Shown: in pieces, positions 28,069 through 38,601 of the stretch
Layout of the letters: the number at the start of each line of letters is the position of its first letter
Position numbering within the stretch: the stretch's first letter is position 1
Source of the DNA: Rosettibacter primus
Lineage (GTDB): Bacteria; Bacteroidota; Ignavibacteria; Ignavibacteriales; Melioribacteraceae
Length of the DNA: 64,000 bases
Assembly (NCBI RefSeq): GCF_036860675.1
Contig: NZ_JAYKGK010000013.1
Location: 1-64,000, forward strand
Direction of reading: 5' to 3'
The notes under the pieces: generated by a model
The model's database searches: none
What the model saw: only the letters and a program-made list of their open reading frames with translations
Told to the model about the DNA's origin: nothing
Program-made: the position numbers and the translations under genes

Positions 28069-31000
28069 CTACTTCATAAAAATCATTTTTTTAACTTCAG
28101 TAAATCCGCCTGCATTAAATCTATAGAAATAGATTCCCGAAGTTATTGAATTACCAAAATTATCTTTTCCATCCCAGACTATTGAGTGATATCCTGAATA
28201 TAATTCTTTGTCAACAAGAGTTCTTATTTCCTGTCCTAATGTATTATAAATTTTTAATGATACAAAACTTTTTTCCGGTAATGAAAAATTAATAACAGTT
28301 TCAGGATTAAATGGATTGGGATAATTCTGGAAAAGCTGATATTCTTTAGGCAAAGTTGTGAATTCTTCAACTGATGTTATTTGTTTTGAAGTTATAGTTA
28401 TTTCATCAAGATTTCCAAAATCTGAACCATTTGCAGAGAATCTAATTGTATTGTCATAACCATTATTAAGGTTAACATCGACACTATCAATTACATAATT
28501 AGTCCATGCGCCTGTTCCTTTCATAGTTAAATTTTTTGATGTGCCATTTACAATCAATAATCCGGTTCTATCAACATTTCCAAGAGCATATCTATAATAT
28601 AAAGTATGCATCCCCCCGCCAAATCCAGGCATATAAGTAAATTCAACAGAACTGTTGTTTGCATCAAAATTTGTAAATCCTGTTCCGTGATATCCTAAAT
28701 GATTATTATCAAAATAAACAGTCCCAATTATCGTTGCATCTTCTGCTTGAAAAGTAAAATAATCATCAGGAGTTATACTCAAAACTTCTGAACGAAGAGA
28801 TTCTACTTTGTTTGTATCAGTTACTGTTAAAGAGTAATAATAAGTTTTCCCTTTTACAAGATTTTTGTCAATAAAATAATTTTCATTCTTATCAAAAGAA
28901 AAAATTTGAGGTGATTTCATATCAGGTGAATCCGAACGATAAACATTAACTTTTGATATTGCATTATCATTTTGAATTTTCCACAATAATAGAGCTGAGT
29001 TAGAATCATATCGATAAGATAAATTTGTTGGTGCTGCAGGTCTAACAGTTGGGGTTATTTCAATAATATCTGAGAGTTGAGATTTATTTCCATCGACATC
29101 ATAAGCAGCAACAGCATAGTAATAAGTAGAATCATATTTTACATTAGTATCAACATATGATGTATTATTTCCAACATCGATTGAATCATTAAAATTATTT
29201 TTAACAGTGCCTTTATAGATGATATAACCTGCTAAATCTGATTCAGTATTTGCATCCCATTCAATTTTTATAGTATCACCTAAAGAAAATCCTCTAATAT
29301 TTTTAGGTTTTGCAGGTGGTTTAAGACTATCTGGAATAAACATGCTTTTTCCAACAAAAAAGCTTGGATGTGGTGGTTGATTATATCCAACATTTTGCCA
29401 TGCAATTGCAAGCCGATATTGTCTGTCTTGCATCAAAGTAATAATGCGATATGGTGTCTCTATATTTGTAGTATAAATCCTAAGAGCTGAGTTGTCGCTT
29501 GTCCGCCAAATTACCTCTTCTCTCCAATCACCAAACAAATCAGCTTGGAGACATGGAGTTGCTTTAGTTCCATTGTTTGAAGCACAGCCATTAGCTAATA
29601 ATAAAATTGGATTAGATTGACCATCATACTTTCTAATGTTAATATCATCTAAAAGCTCACGCTCAAGATCTCCGTCCCACCATATTACAAAATTAGAAGA
29701 AGGGGGATTCGGGCCTACTTTAATATTATTTGCACTTCGCAAACCATCTGTTCCACCCCAGCATTCCATACCTTCGTATGAATCATCAAGATTGGCAGCA
29801 ACACCTCTACCTATATCACCTGGACCAGTTCCCCAGATTATTTCTCCGGTTTTTCCATTAAGAAGAGCTGAACCTACTGCAGCTTTCTCGTGAATTCCCC
29901 ATATTTCAAGTCCAGGACGATTTGGGTCTATATCCGATACGTGCAGAGCATCACCATGTCCTAAACGAGAATTCCAGAGTGGTTTACCATCATCGTCAAT
30001 TGCCATTGCGCCATAAATAATTTCATCTTTTCCATCGCCATCAAGGTCAGCAACACTTAAATTATGATTGCCCTGCCCTGTGTAATCAGGATAACCATTA
30101 TTTGTGTCAAAAATCCATCTTGTTTTTAATTGATTATCTTTCCAGTCCCATGCAACAAGAACAGTTCTTGTATAATAACCTCTACACATCACAACACTTG
30201 GATGTTCGCCATCAAGATAAGCTACACAAGCAAGAAAACGGTCAACTCTATTACCATAAGAATCCCCCCAAGAACTTACATCCCCACGAGGAGGCAAATA
30301 ATTTGTTGTTGCTAAAGCTTCACCAGTTTTGCCATCAAAGATAGTAAAATATTCAGGTCCTGATAGTATATATCCACTTGAATTTCTATAGTCAGCATTA
30401 GCATCCCCAATTACATTCCCCTTACCATCAATAGTTCCATCTGCAGTTTTACATGCAACCTCAGCTTTTCCATCTCCATCCAAATCATAAACCATAAACT
30501 GTGTGTAATGTGCACCTGCTCTAATATTTTTTCCAAGGTCTATGCGCCAGAGTAAAGTTCCATCAAACTCTAAACCATCAAGATATACATTACCTGTGTA
30601 ACCACTTTGTGAGTTATCTTTCGAATTAGAAGGGTCCCATTTAAGTACAATTTCATATTCACCATCACCATCTAAATCCGCTACACTTGCATCATTTGGA
30701 CTATATGTATAATTAACTCCATCAGGAGTTTGTCCTCCTTCTGGTCTTTGCAAAGGGATTGTTTTATAAATCTGGCTCCAAGGTGTAATTTCTTTTGAAG
30801 CTTCTTGTTCAACATCATTTACAATTGGGACAACAAAATATTTATCATTTAATGTTCCTGCAGTATCAACATAATTTGTTGAATTTAGAAGTGGCTCTTT
30901 ATTAATTTTTATATTATTACGATAAATATTAAACTTTACATTTGTTGAATCAGATATCAGCAAGCGCCAGCTCAGAAAAATTCCTTTGTCCTTAGCTGGT

Positions 31001-31107
31001 ACTCCAACCAAACCTCTATCTAATTTTTCCAATTGTTGTTTCTGAGCCCAATTTATATTACCAATGAGAACAATGATAACTATCAATAACACCATTGCTC
31101 GTTTCAT
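28069..31107 (-). CDS. PL11 rhamnogalacturonan endolyase with FN3, CBM35-like and T9SS domains
   Basis: A 1012-aa secreted enzyme. The start at 31107 is chosen because AGGA lies about 8 nt upstream; a TTG five codons earlier lacks a site. After the signal peptide the YesW-like PL11 eight-bladed propeller runs to about residue 610: EKLDRGLVGVPAKDKGIFLS, several DLDGDG(K/E) calcium loops, and LMQDRQYRLAIAWQNVGYNQ. Then come fibronectin-III domains (about 615-790), a CBM35-like module (FTFQAEDATIIGTVYFDN onward) and a type A sorting tail (LFQNYPNPFNPETVINF). It cuts the rhamnose-galacturonate backbone of rhamnogalacturonan I internally and should be a surface enzyme starting the pathway. Confidence 0.92.
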   Translation of the reverse strand: MKRAMVLLIVIIVLIGNINWAQKQQLEKLDRGLVGVPAKDKGIFLSWRLLISDSTNVKFNIYRNNIKINKEPLLNSTNYVDTAGTLNDKYFVVPIVNDVEQEASKEITPWSQIYKTIPLQRPEGGQTPDGVNYTYSPNDASVADLDGDGEYEIVLKWDPSNSKDNSQSGYTGNVYLDGLEFDGTLLWRIDLGKNIRAGAHYTQFMVYDLDGDGKAEVACKTADGTIDGKGNVIGDANADYRNSSGYILSGPEYFTIFDGKTGEALATTNYLPPRGDVSSWGDSYGNRVDRFLACVAYLDGEHPSVVMCRGYYTRTVLVAWDWKDNQLKTRWIFDTNNGYPDYTGQGNHNLSVADLDGDGKDEIIYGAMAIDDDGKPLWNSRLGHGDALHVSDIDPNRPGLEIWGIHEKAAVGSALLNGKTGEIIWGTGPGDIGRGVAANLDDSYEGMECWGGTDGLRSANNIKVGPNPPSSNFVIWWDGDLERELLDDINIRKYDGQSNPILLLANGCASNNGTKATPCLQADLFGDWREEVIWRTSDNSALRIYTTNIETPYRIITLMQDRQYRLAIAWQNVGYNQPPHPSFFVGKSMFIPDSLKPPAKPKNIRGFSLGDTIKIEWDANTESDLAGYIIYKGTVKNNFNDSIDVGNNTSYVDTNVKYDSTYYYAVAAYDVDGNKSQLSDIIEITPTVRPAAPTNLSYRYDSNSALLLWKIQNDNAISKVNVYRSDSPDMKSPQIFSFDKNENYFIDKNLVKGKTYYYSLTVTDTNKVESLRSEVLSITPDDYFTFQAEDATIIGTVYFDNNHLGYHGTGFTNFDANNSSVEFTYMPGFGGGMHTLYYRYALGNVDRTGLLIVNGTSKNLTMKGTGAWTNYVIDSVDVNLNNGYDNTIRFSANGSDFGNLDEITITSKQITSVEEFTTLPKEYQLFQNYPNPFNPETVINFSLPEKSFVSLKIYNTLGQEIRTLVDKELYSGYHSIVWDGKDNFGNSITSGIYFYRFNAGGFTEVKKMIFMK

Positions 31108-31208
31108 AATTTTTTTCCTCAAAAAATATTTATTTATAATTAAATAAAAGTGTATGCTAATTATTTAGGGAGGAAAGAATATTTAATAAAAACTTATTTG
31201 AAAAATAT

Positions 31209-32132
31209 TCAAGGTAAAATTGAAATTTCTGTTAGCCACAATTCTGCTAATTGACTCCATGTATTTGTTGATGGAGGATTATTTCTCAAACCAATATTAT
31301 GTTTGCCACCAGAATATATATGAAGAGAAGATTTATCTTCTTTCCCATTTTTCTTTAATGCAGTAAAATAAAAAATGCTGTTCATGCAGCTGACCCCGTT
31401 GTCATCCATAGCATGAACAATAAAAGCAGGTGGAGTAGTTGAATCAACTTGCTGTTCACATGAAAACTTTTTAACTAATAATTCAGATGGATTTTCTCCT
31501 AATAAATTATCTCTGCTACCCTTATGGGCATATGGTAATTCCATTGTAATAACAGGAGAAATTAAAATAGTAAAATTTGGCTTGAAGGAATAAACATCAA
31601 GAGAATCATTTACGTGCGACCAATCATCTTTAATTGTAGAAAGACAGGCAGCTAAATGTCCTCCAGCCGAACCTCCCATTACACCAATTTTATTTGTATC
31701 AATGCCGTACTCATTAGCATGTGCACGAATATATCTAATTGCTCTTTGAGCATCTTGTAAAGGTGCTTTATAACTTTCAATTACATCGGGTGATTGTGGA
31801 AGTCTGTGAATTAATACAAATGCATTAATTCCAATTGTGTTAAACCATTTTGCTAATTGAAAACCACCAACTTCATAAGCTAATCTTACATATCCTCCAC
31901 CAGGTATGATAAGAACAGCTGCTCTTTTATTTTGTGATTCTGGAACTTTAAATTCATAAATACCCGGTTTCCCAACTTTGTATATGCGTTCATTTGCAAT
32001 GCTATCTTTGATATTTATTCCTCTGCTGTTGGGCATATTATTGTTCCAGAGAGGAATAAATCTTTGAGCACTAATGCTCATATTTACCAAAATAGAAAAT
32101 AAAATTATAAAATGAATATTTTGTTTTATCAT
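31209..32132 (-). CDS. Alpha/beta-hydrolase esterase (acetylxylan-esterase / BD-FAE-like)
   Basis: A 307-aa protein with a signal peptide (about residues 1-22). The oxyanion-hole motif is LIIPGGGYVRLA and the nucleophile elbow is MGGSAGGHL (S155). The acid residue lies in HAMDDNGVS and the catalytic histidine in YSGGKHNIGL. The group includes acetylxylan and feruloyl esterases. In a pectin locus the likely job is removal of acetyl groups from pectin or rhamnogalacturonan. It is about 90 bp downstream of a terminator hairpin that ends the preceding unit, so it probably has its own promoter or is served by readthrough. Confidence 0.75.
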   Translation of the reverse strand: MIKQNIHFIILFSILVNMSISAQRFIPLWNNNMPNSRGINIKDSIANERIYKVGKPGIYEFKVPESQNKRAAVLIIPGGGYVRLAYEVGGFQLAKWFNTIGINAFVLIHRLPQSPDVIESYKAPLQDAQRAIRYIRAHANEYGIDTNKIGVMGGSAGGHLAACLSTIKDDWSHVNDSLDVYSFKPNFTILISPVITMELPYAHKGSRDNLLGENPSELLVKKFSCEQQVDSTTPPAFIVHAMDDNGVSCMNSIFYFTALKKNGKEDKSSLHIYSGGKHNIGLRNNPPSTNTWSQLAELWLTEISILP

Positions 32133-32164
32133 GATTAATAAGTTTTGTTTTTATAAATCTGTTA

Positions 32165-32206
32165 ATAAAAAATAGCGGTCAACCAAAATTAAGTTATTGG
32201 TTGACC
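32165..32206 (-). terminator. Rho-independent terminator after the 32223-33923 gene
   Basis: GGTCAACCAA (32177-32186) and TTGGTTGACC (32197-32206) form a perfect 10-bp stem with a 10-nt loop. On the minus strand the stem is followed by a short GCTA and then a run of six T (complement of 32167-32172). It lies just after the stop codon of the beta-helix gene, in the right orientation to end the TonB-receptor / beta-helix transcription unit. Confidence 0.8.
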
Positions 32207-32222
32207 ACTCAATATTCAATTG

Positions 32223-33923
32223 TTATTTCGTTAAAATCATCTTTTTGGAAGCAACGTAATTCTTGCCATTAACTCCTACAGCATTAATATTATAAATATA
32301 TACACCACTGCTCAGATTATAAGCATTAAAGTTGAACGTATGAACTCCAGCCGGCAAATCCTTATCTTTTAACTCAAACACTTTTTGACCCAAGATGTTA
32401 TAGATAGTAATAGTAACTTTTGATTGAGCAGGTAACCCAAATTCAAATTTTGTAGTTGGGTTAAAAGGATTTGGATAGTTATTGCTTAAGTAATATTCAT
32501 TTGGCATTGATGAGCTATAAGATTCAACCGAAGTATAATTTTTCCATGTAATTAATGCTGAAACACTATCTCCTGGGACATAAACATATTTAGCATTTGC
32601 CATTGAATCCTGCAAAGCTGCAATATATTTGTCTCTATTAGCAAGGTAAATAGCTTTTTTCTCAGGGAACCAGTTAAGGTCACCAAGTGGTAATCCATCA
32701 GTTCCGGCAGTTAACAGCGTATCATTTGTATATTTCAAATTAAACTTAGGCGGCCAATTGAGAACTGGTAAACCATCTGCATTATAAGTTACCGGAGGTT
32801 CAATACGCCAATCGCGGTATGTCCCTACTTTCAACCAATGAAATTTTAACCATGCCATCATACTATCAATATTATTGGGCAGCTGAATAAATTTGGGGTC
32901 AATCTGCCAGTAATTTTTCCCGATTCTAAAATCATTATCTGCTAAAATAGTGGAATCAACATCGGCATTCCACAACAGGCATTGTTTTAAAGTATCAGCA
33001 AATTCTGTTTTATAAAATTGTAAAAATCTTGGGTCTAAATACATTGCATTAAATCCATGATATAATGAAATAGAATCAAGTTTTTCTTTTACATCTGTAA
33101 AATATTCCCATGTTGTAAAATAGGTCTCGTAACCGTTAGTATTCGGCATACGACCTCTCCAGCTCCAATTATAATAAATATTATTTGCCTGAATTGCTTC
33201 GTACCAATGCAGCTCATGAGCATTAATCTGGCCATTTACAAACGTATTGTGCAGTTCATACATTTTTGAAGTAAAGAAGTTACCGCCATTACCAAACTCT
33301 CTTCCCATATTAACTGAGGTATTATTTTCAAAAGTAAATTTTTTACATTCAGCATCAATTCTTATGGGCATACCACCGAAAGGAGAACTGCTTCTTCTTA
33401 CCCCATTTATAAAAATGCAGTTTGTAATTGTAATTTCTTCAGTTGGAGCTGTAGTTCGTGAGCAATGGTCAACATAATCAGTAAATGCACAATTATCCCA
33501 AACAATTTTATAGCCACCATAATTACGAACAAATGATGAAATATTAACATCATTTCCATGAAGACCACTAAGCAAAATATTTTTTAATACAATGCTGCCG
33601 CCTGCTCTTAAATTAAACATATCTCTTGCTCTACCGTCAGCCCCTGGGGTTTGGAGAAATACAGGTGGATTGGGGTCGTTCATAATCCAGCCTTTATAAG
33701 GACCTTCAATTACAAGGTCAAAATCGACTTCCAAAGCTCCATCAAAGGCATAAATCTTTCCGCTTTCTACTTTATAAACCTTATGTGCTTGTGACCCGTC
33801 TGCCAGTGTGTCGGCAGCAATTTGTGCATTGACATACTGATTTGGATCAAGTACCATTTCCTGTGCAAAAACATACGGTGATAATATCAGAAAGAAAACC
33901 AAAAGTAATGCATATTTTTTCAT
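32223..33923 (-). CDS. Secreted beta-helix-like protein with T9SS sorting domain
   Basis: A 566-aa protein with a signal peptide (ends YVFAQ). The middle has parallel beta-helix features (IVLKNILLSGLHGNDVN, ITITNCIFINGVRR, FTFENNTSVNM). A region rich in W and Y follows (about residues 250-420), then a type A sorting tail (YPNPFNPTTKFEFGLPAQ). No catalytic residues of a known lyase or hydrolase family could be assigned. It is the first gene after the TonB receptor, with no SusD in between, and a terminator follows it. It may therefore be the surface glycan-binding partner of that receptor or an uncharacterised pectin-active enzyme. The function is unknown. Confidence 0.55.
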   Translation of the reverse strand: MKKYALLLVFFLILSPYVFAQEMVLDPNQYVNAQIAADTLADGSQAHKVYKVESGKIYAFDGALEVDFDLVIEGPYKGWIMNDPNPPVFLQTPGADGRARDMFNLRAGGSIVLKNILLSGLHGNDVNISSFVRNYGGYKIVWDNCAFTDYVDHCSRTTAPTEEITITNCIFINGVRRSSSPFGGMPIRIDAECKKFTFENNTSVNMGREFGNGGNFFTSKMYELHNTFVNGQINAHELHWYEAIQANNIYYNWSWRGRMPNTNGYETYFTTWEYFTDVKEKLDSISLYHGFNAMYLDPRFLQFYKTEFADTLKQCLLWNADVDSTILADNDFRIGKNYWQIDPKFIQLPNNIDSMMAWLKFHWLKVGTYRDWRIEPPVTYNADGLPVLNWPPKFNLKYTNDTLLTAGTDGLPLGDLNWFPEKKAIYLANRDKYIAALQDSMANAKYVYVPGDSVSALITWKNYTSVESYSSSMPNEYYLSNNYPNPFNPTTKFEFGLPAQSKVTITIYNILGQKVFELKDKDLPAGVHTFNFNAYNLSSGVYIYNINAVGVNGKNYVASKKMILTK

Positions 33924-34041
33924 TGGTCCCTCCTTTTTTTAAATTTGTTTTGATTAATTAATTATTGGGTTGAATACAAAGATGTGTTACTATCGAAATG
34001 TTATCTTTTTTCATCACCTCCTTTAGATAAATTCAATAATG

Positions 34042-36993
34042 TTAAAATGAATACCTAATTCCTAAATCTGCAGTAGTCCCATAATATTCTACTCCAGATA
34101 ATTTTTCTAAAGTACTAACGAATTGTCGGTCAGGTGTGTTGGTAATATTATTGATATTCAAATATATTTGAAGGCCTTTCAACCATGGTAATTTTTGATA
34201 AGCTGTAAAATCCCATCTGTAATATGCAGCCGTATAGGAATCAAGTTCCTGATAAACTGGATGTGCACTTCTCAAAACATTATCCTGATACAAGAACGAT
34301 AATCTTGCTGAAAAATCACCGATATCATATCCAATAGTTAAATTCAATATATCATTTGGTTGATTTATTAATCTTCCAGTTCTTGTTGTATCGATATATT
34401 TATATTTCTTAAATACCCCTGTACCAGTTGCAACACTCTTAAAATATGGATAACGAGTTACTGAATTAATGTGAGTATAATTAATATTAAATACTAATCC
34501 TTTTAAAAATGACGGCAAATACCAGAAATGAGTTTGCCAGTCCAATTCAATTCCTCTTACATAAGAAGTTTCATCTAAGTTAGTCCATGTATTTATTGTA
34601 GTATAATCTGCTTGTGTCAGTTTATATCTGTAATGAATCTTAGATGCATCTTTAGTATAGTATTCGATAGGTACTATCAAATTTTTAATTTCTTTATAAA
34701 AGAATCCTGCTGTAAATAATCCAATGTGATGTTCGTAAACCGAAGCGTAAATATCATAATTTTGAGTTACTGCAGGTTTTAAATATGGATTTCCCAATCT
34801 TAGAGTTGGAGCACTATAAGTGTCTACATACAAAAACGGAGAGACAGCTCGGTAATCAGGATAAATTATACTCTTGGTACTTGCTAAACGAAAATCTAAC
34901 CAACCTGTAGGTTTAATTCTCAGTACCATTTGAGGGAACCATGTTGTTCCTTTTGTTGAATCCCAATGGACTTTCTTATGATCATAGTAATATTCACCCG
35001 GAGTTGTTAATCGACCAAATACATAAGTTGAATCTGCTTCATAATCGAAATTGAATGTTTCATATCTGAGACCTGGCAAAAAAGTAACATATTTACCAAT
35101 ATTTAATTCTGTCATTATGTAAAATGCACCAAAATTTCTTGTGTAATTATAATCGTATTGAGTTGATTCCAAAGGTGAAGGAAGATAGTAACCATGTTGT
35201 TTTGCTAATTCTTCCATATGGTGCATTTTCCAGATAGAAATTTTATTGAAGAATATATCGCCACTAATTCCTTCATGACCAGAGAGAAAATTTCCAACAT
35301 CATAACTTGGGTCAGCAAACAATTCGGCTCTTAATCCATTATCCTTCTTTTCAATACCTAAATCTGTCCATATCGAATCTCTCAATAGAACATTAAAGTT
35401 GCCTGCAAGTCCTCCTCTATCTGTATCAATATACCATTGAGTTTCATCGTTTTTTCTTGTGTTGCGTTCATATTTACCGCCAAGTTTTAAATTGCCGGAG
35501 ATATATTTTGTTATTGTATAAGGCAACTTAAAATTTAATACAGCAGCTTGTGCAGATTCATCAACATCACGTTTAAGAGTAGAAGTATTTGTAATTATTT
35601 TATCTTTTTGAAGGACAGTAACAGAATTAAGAAAATCACTTGGTGACATATTTTTTTGATTGGTTACAGGGCTTGTCCAACCTTGAACTCCACCAGACCT
35701 TGTTCTAACATCCATTCTCAAATCACCTGGATTACGTTGAATTGTAAACGAATTAGAAAGTGAGAAATCCATACTTATGTTTTCAAACTCGAATTCACCC
35801 TGAAGTGCATTACTTATAACTGTGTTGGTAAATTCTCTCTCAGCTGCAAAACCCCGCCAATCGTAATCTGTAGAAAAATAATTTTGCTGTTCAATTTGAT
35901 GTTCATTTAAGCTACCAATAAAATTATTTAATATTAATGACCCACGTGATAATTGATAATCTAAAACAAGACTGCCGCCCAATCTTTTTCTATCCGTAAC
36001 TTTATCACTAATTGTAACAGTAGAAAGATAAGTTGGAATAAAACCTTTAATTTTTATTTCTTGCTCATTAGTTGAATATGAAGCTGTTAATTCATCAGAA
36101 TTTCTATTGAACTTATCTATATAAACAGATACCTGCACACCTAATTTATTATCAAAATAACGATTACTAACAAGTCCCGTTAATCTATAATTACCAAATG
36201 GTTTTGTATTTGCTAAAGATGTATATCCATCCTGAATTGTAAAATTGCTATGGAATCCTTCTCTTGCTTTGCTTATTCTAAGATTGACTGAACCACCAAC
36301 TGCATCAGCATCCATATCAGCTGTTAAAACTTTTGTAACTTCAATACCAGAAAGTATGTTTGGTGCAATCATATTTAAATCGACACTTCTGTTATCACGG
36401 TCTGTAGATTGTAATCGAACCCCATTAACCATCATAACATTATATTGAGGTGAAAGACCACGAATAGTTACTTTTTGCCCTTCGCCTCCACTTCTAATTA
36501 ATGAGATACCGGGAAGTCTTGCTACAGATTCAGCGGCATTTACATCAGGGATATCCTTAATACGGTCTGAAGAAACAATATTTTTAATTGTATTAGAAGA
36601 TAATTGTTGATTAATTGCTTCTATTTGTCCTTCCGCTTGAGCTGTAATTACAATTTCACCTGTCTCGATAGCAACATATTCTAACCCAACATTTACTTCT
36701 AAGGTCGTACCAGCTTTTACTGTAACAGGTATTTTCTGATCTTTATAACCGAGGTATTTGATAATTAAATTATAATTACCCGGAAGTACACTTCGTATTA
36801 AATAGCTTCCATCGAGCGAAGCAGCATCTCCAATACCTGTTCCTTCAAGCATAACATTTGCGCCAGGTAGTGGTTCACCTGTAGTTTTATCAACAACTTT
36901 GCCCCGAATTCTGCCTGAACCCTGTGCTTCTATTATGTTTAATCCCCATACAAAGAAAAGTAAAAACATAAATATTAGTTTAATTATTTTCAT
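34042..36993 (-). CDS. TonB-dependent outer-membrane receptor, CarboxypepD-reg-like N-terminus
   Basis: A 983-aa protein with a signal peptide (ends IIEAQ). Residues about 27-105 are a carboxypeptidase-regulatory-like domain (GKVVDKTTGEPLPGANVMLEG). The plug follows (about 125-235: DIPDVNAAESVARLPGIS, VTIRGLSPQYNVMMVNG), then a long beta-barrel ending in aromatic R-Y-S-F. The plug wording resembles the Xanthomonas/Caulobacter-type TonB receptors rather than classical SusC. No SusD gene is adjacent. The receptor should import large oligosaccharides, here most likely pectic ones. A good AGGAG site precedes the ATG. Confidence 0.88.
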   Translation of the reverse strand: MKIIKLIFMFLLFFVWGLNIIEAQGSGRIRGKVVDKTTGEPLPGANVMLEGTGIGDAASLDGSYLIRSVLPGNYNLIIKYLGYKDQKIPVTVKAGTTLEVNVGLEYVAIETGEIVITAQAEGQIEAINQQLSSNTIKNIVSSDRIKDIPDVNAAESVARLPGISLIRSGGEGQKVTIRGLSPQYNVMMVNGVRLQSTDRDNRSVDLNMIAPNILSGIEVTKVLTADMDADAVGGSVNLRISKAREGFHSNFTIQDGYTSLANTKPFGNYRLTGLVSNRYFDNKLGVQVSVYIDKFNRNSDELTASYSTNEQEIKIKGFIPTYLSTVTISDKVTDRKRLGGSLVLDYQLSRGSLILNNFIGSLNEHQIEQQNYFSTDYDWRGFAAEREFTNTVISNALQGEFEFENISMDFSLSNSFTIQRNPGDLRMDVRTRSGGVQGWTSPVTNQKNMSPSDFLNSVTVLQKDKIITNTSTLKRDVDESAQAAVLNFKLPYTITKYISGNLKLGGKYERNTRKNDETQWYIDTDRGGLAGNFNVLLRDSIWTDLGIEKKDNGLRAELFADPSYDVGNFLSGHEGISGDIFFNKISIWKMHHMEELAKQHGYYLPSPLESTQYDYNYTRNFGAFYIMTELNIGKYVTFLPGLRYETFNFDYEADSTYVFGRLTTPGEYYYDHKKVHWDSTKGTTWFPQMVLRIKPTGWLDFRLASTKSIIYPDYRAVSPFLYVDTYSAPTLRLGNPYLKPAVTQNYDIYASVYEHHIGLFTAGFFYKEIKNLIVPIEYYTKDASKIHYRYKLTQADYTTINTWTNLDETSYVRGIELDWQTHFWYLPSFLKGLVFNINYTHINSVTRYPYFKSVATGTGVFKKYKYIDTTRTGRLINQPNDILNLTIGYDIGDFSARLSFLYQDNVLRSAHPVYQELDSYTAAYYRWDFTAYQKLPWLKGLQIYLNINNITNTPDRQFVSTLEKLSGVEYYGTTADLGIRYSF

Positions 36994-37110
36994 ATCTCAC
37001 TCCTTTTTTAATTTGGAGATTTATTTATTAATGTTTACATAAGATTGACTTTACTTTGAAAAGATTAGAAAAATTTAAAATGTTTACTCAAAATTGACTC
37101 AATCAGGTTT

Positions 37111-38601
37111 TCAAACTATCTGATTAGAAATTTTTCTGTAATATTCTTCTCGTTCATTAAAGTAATCAACATCCTGTGGATAATATTTTTTTAACTCGAA
37201 AGAGTTTGCGACTATTGCACGCCATTCTGAAATATTTTTAACAATACCTTTTGAAATAGCTTGAACTCCAATATTTCCTAATACTGCTGCTTCAATAGGA
37301 CCGGTAATTACTTCACATCCAGTTGAATCTGATGTTAATTGATTGAGTAGTTCATTTTGAATACCTCCTCCTACAATATGCAATCTCTTTATTTTTTCAC
37401 CGATTACTGACTCTAATTTTCTTAGAGTATCTCTATAACAAAAAGCAAGGCTTTCAATAATAACTCTAATTATAAATCCAATATCAGAATTATACTCCTG
37501 TCCAGTTTCTTCTAAGTAGCTTATTACTTTTTCAGGCATGTCACCTGCTTTAAGAAATCGAGAATCATTTAAATCTACCCAAGAATTTGCTGGTCCATTT
37601 TCAATAGCCATTAAAATTAATTCTGAATAATTATACTGTATATTATTTTTTTCTGCCCAGTATCTTCTACATTCCTGTATAGGCCATAAACCAATAATAT
37701 TTTTAAGAAACCGAATAGTATTGGCAAATCCGCCTTCATTTGTAAAATTATTATTCATAGCTTCTTCAGTTAATACAGGATGACTTAACTCTATTCCCAT
37801 CAAAGACCATGTTCCTGAACTCAAGAAAGCCCAGTTCCCATCAAATGATGGAACAGCTGCAACCGCAGAAGCAGTATCATGACAAGTTGTAGCAATAACA
37901 GGAATATTTTCATTTAATTCTGCTAGTTGAGCAATAGAAGGTAGTAAAAGTCCTATCACAGTACCTGGTTCAATAATTGCAGGAAAAATTTTTCTATTGA
38001 GACCAAAAGAATCAATTAAATCCCATGCCCAATCTCTTTTTAAAGGGTCAGTTAGACCTGATGTAGATGCAATAGTATACTCTGTATACTTTTCACCTGA
38101 AAGCATAAAGTTTATGAAATCTGGGATGAACAAAATCTTATCTGCAATATTCAATAAGTTTAATTTTCTTTTTTTCTCGGATAATAATTGAAATAAAGTA
38201 TTAATCTGCATGAACTGAATACCACTTCTATTATAAATTTCTTTCTTAGGTACAATTTTAAATGCTTCTTCCATCATATTATCAGTACGGTCATCACGAT
38301 AGTGATATGGATAACCTAAAATTCTATCATCGGGGTCTAAAAGAACATAATCTACTCCCCAGGTATCAATCCCAATTCCTTCAAAGTTATTCCCAAAAAT
38401 TTTCCTTGCTTTTTTTAATCCTTCAATTACCTCTTCATAAATAGCTAAAATATCCCAGTGAAATCCATGATCATATTTGATTGATGGAGTGCTGAAACGA
38501 TGTACTTCATGAAGAATTACTTTTTGTTTATCAAGTAATCCCACAAAACATCGTCCGCTTTCTGCTCCTAAATCAAAAGCTATGAATTTTTTTTCTTCCA
38601 T
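37111..38601 (-). CDS. rhaB: Rhamnulokinase (FGGY family)
   Basis: A 496-aa cytoplasmic kinase of the FGGY family that makes L-rhamnulose-1-phosphate with ATP. Motifs include FIAFDLGAESGRCFVG (phosphate-1 loop), GIGIDTWGVDYVLLDPD, GYPYHYRDDRTDNMM, CHDTASAVAAVP, FLSSGTWSLMGIE and LHIVGGGIQNELLNQL (adenosine motif). The D-T-W-G-V-D and Y-R-D-x-R-T patterns are RhaB-specific within the family. It lies directly downstream of the LacI-type regulator (209-bp gap) and next to the BMC operon, whose aldolase should use its product. Confidence 0.93.
   Translation of the reverse strand: MEEKKFIAFDLGAESGRCFVGLLDKQKVILHEVHRFSTPSIKYDHGFHWDILAIYEEVIEGLKKARKIFGNNFEGIGIDTWGVDYVLLDPDDRILGYPYHYRDDRTDNMMEEAFKIVPKKEIYNRSGIQFMQINTLFQLLSEKKRKLNLLNIADKILFIPDFINFMLSGEKYTEYTIASTSGLTDPLKRDWAWDLIDSFGLNRKIFPAIIEPGTVIGLLLPSIAQLAELNENIPVIATTCHDTASAVAAVPSFDGNWAFLSSGTWSLMGIELSHPVLTEEAMNNNFTNEGGFANTIRFLKNIIGLWPIQECRRYWAEKNNIQYNYSELILMAIENGPANSWVDLNDSRFLKAGDMPEKVISYLEETGQEYNSDIGFIIRVIIESLAFCYRDTLRKLESVIGEKIKRLHIVGGGIQNELLNQLTSDSTGCEVITGPIEAAVLGNIGVQAISKGIVKNISEWRAIVANSFELKKYYPQDVDYFNEREEYYRKISNQIV

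Noticed and set aside
32223..33923. SusD-like lipoprotein next to the TonB receptor
   Set aside because: The product has a standard signal peptide without a lipobox, a beta-helix-like core and a T9SS tail. SusD is alpha-helical with TPR units.
37096..37114. GGTTTTCAAAC resembling the LacI operator, upstream of the TonB receptor
   Set aside because: It lacks the central CG, has no second half-site at 12-bp spacing and overlaps the end of rhaB. It is too weak to call.
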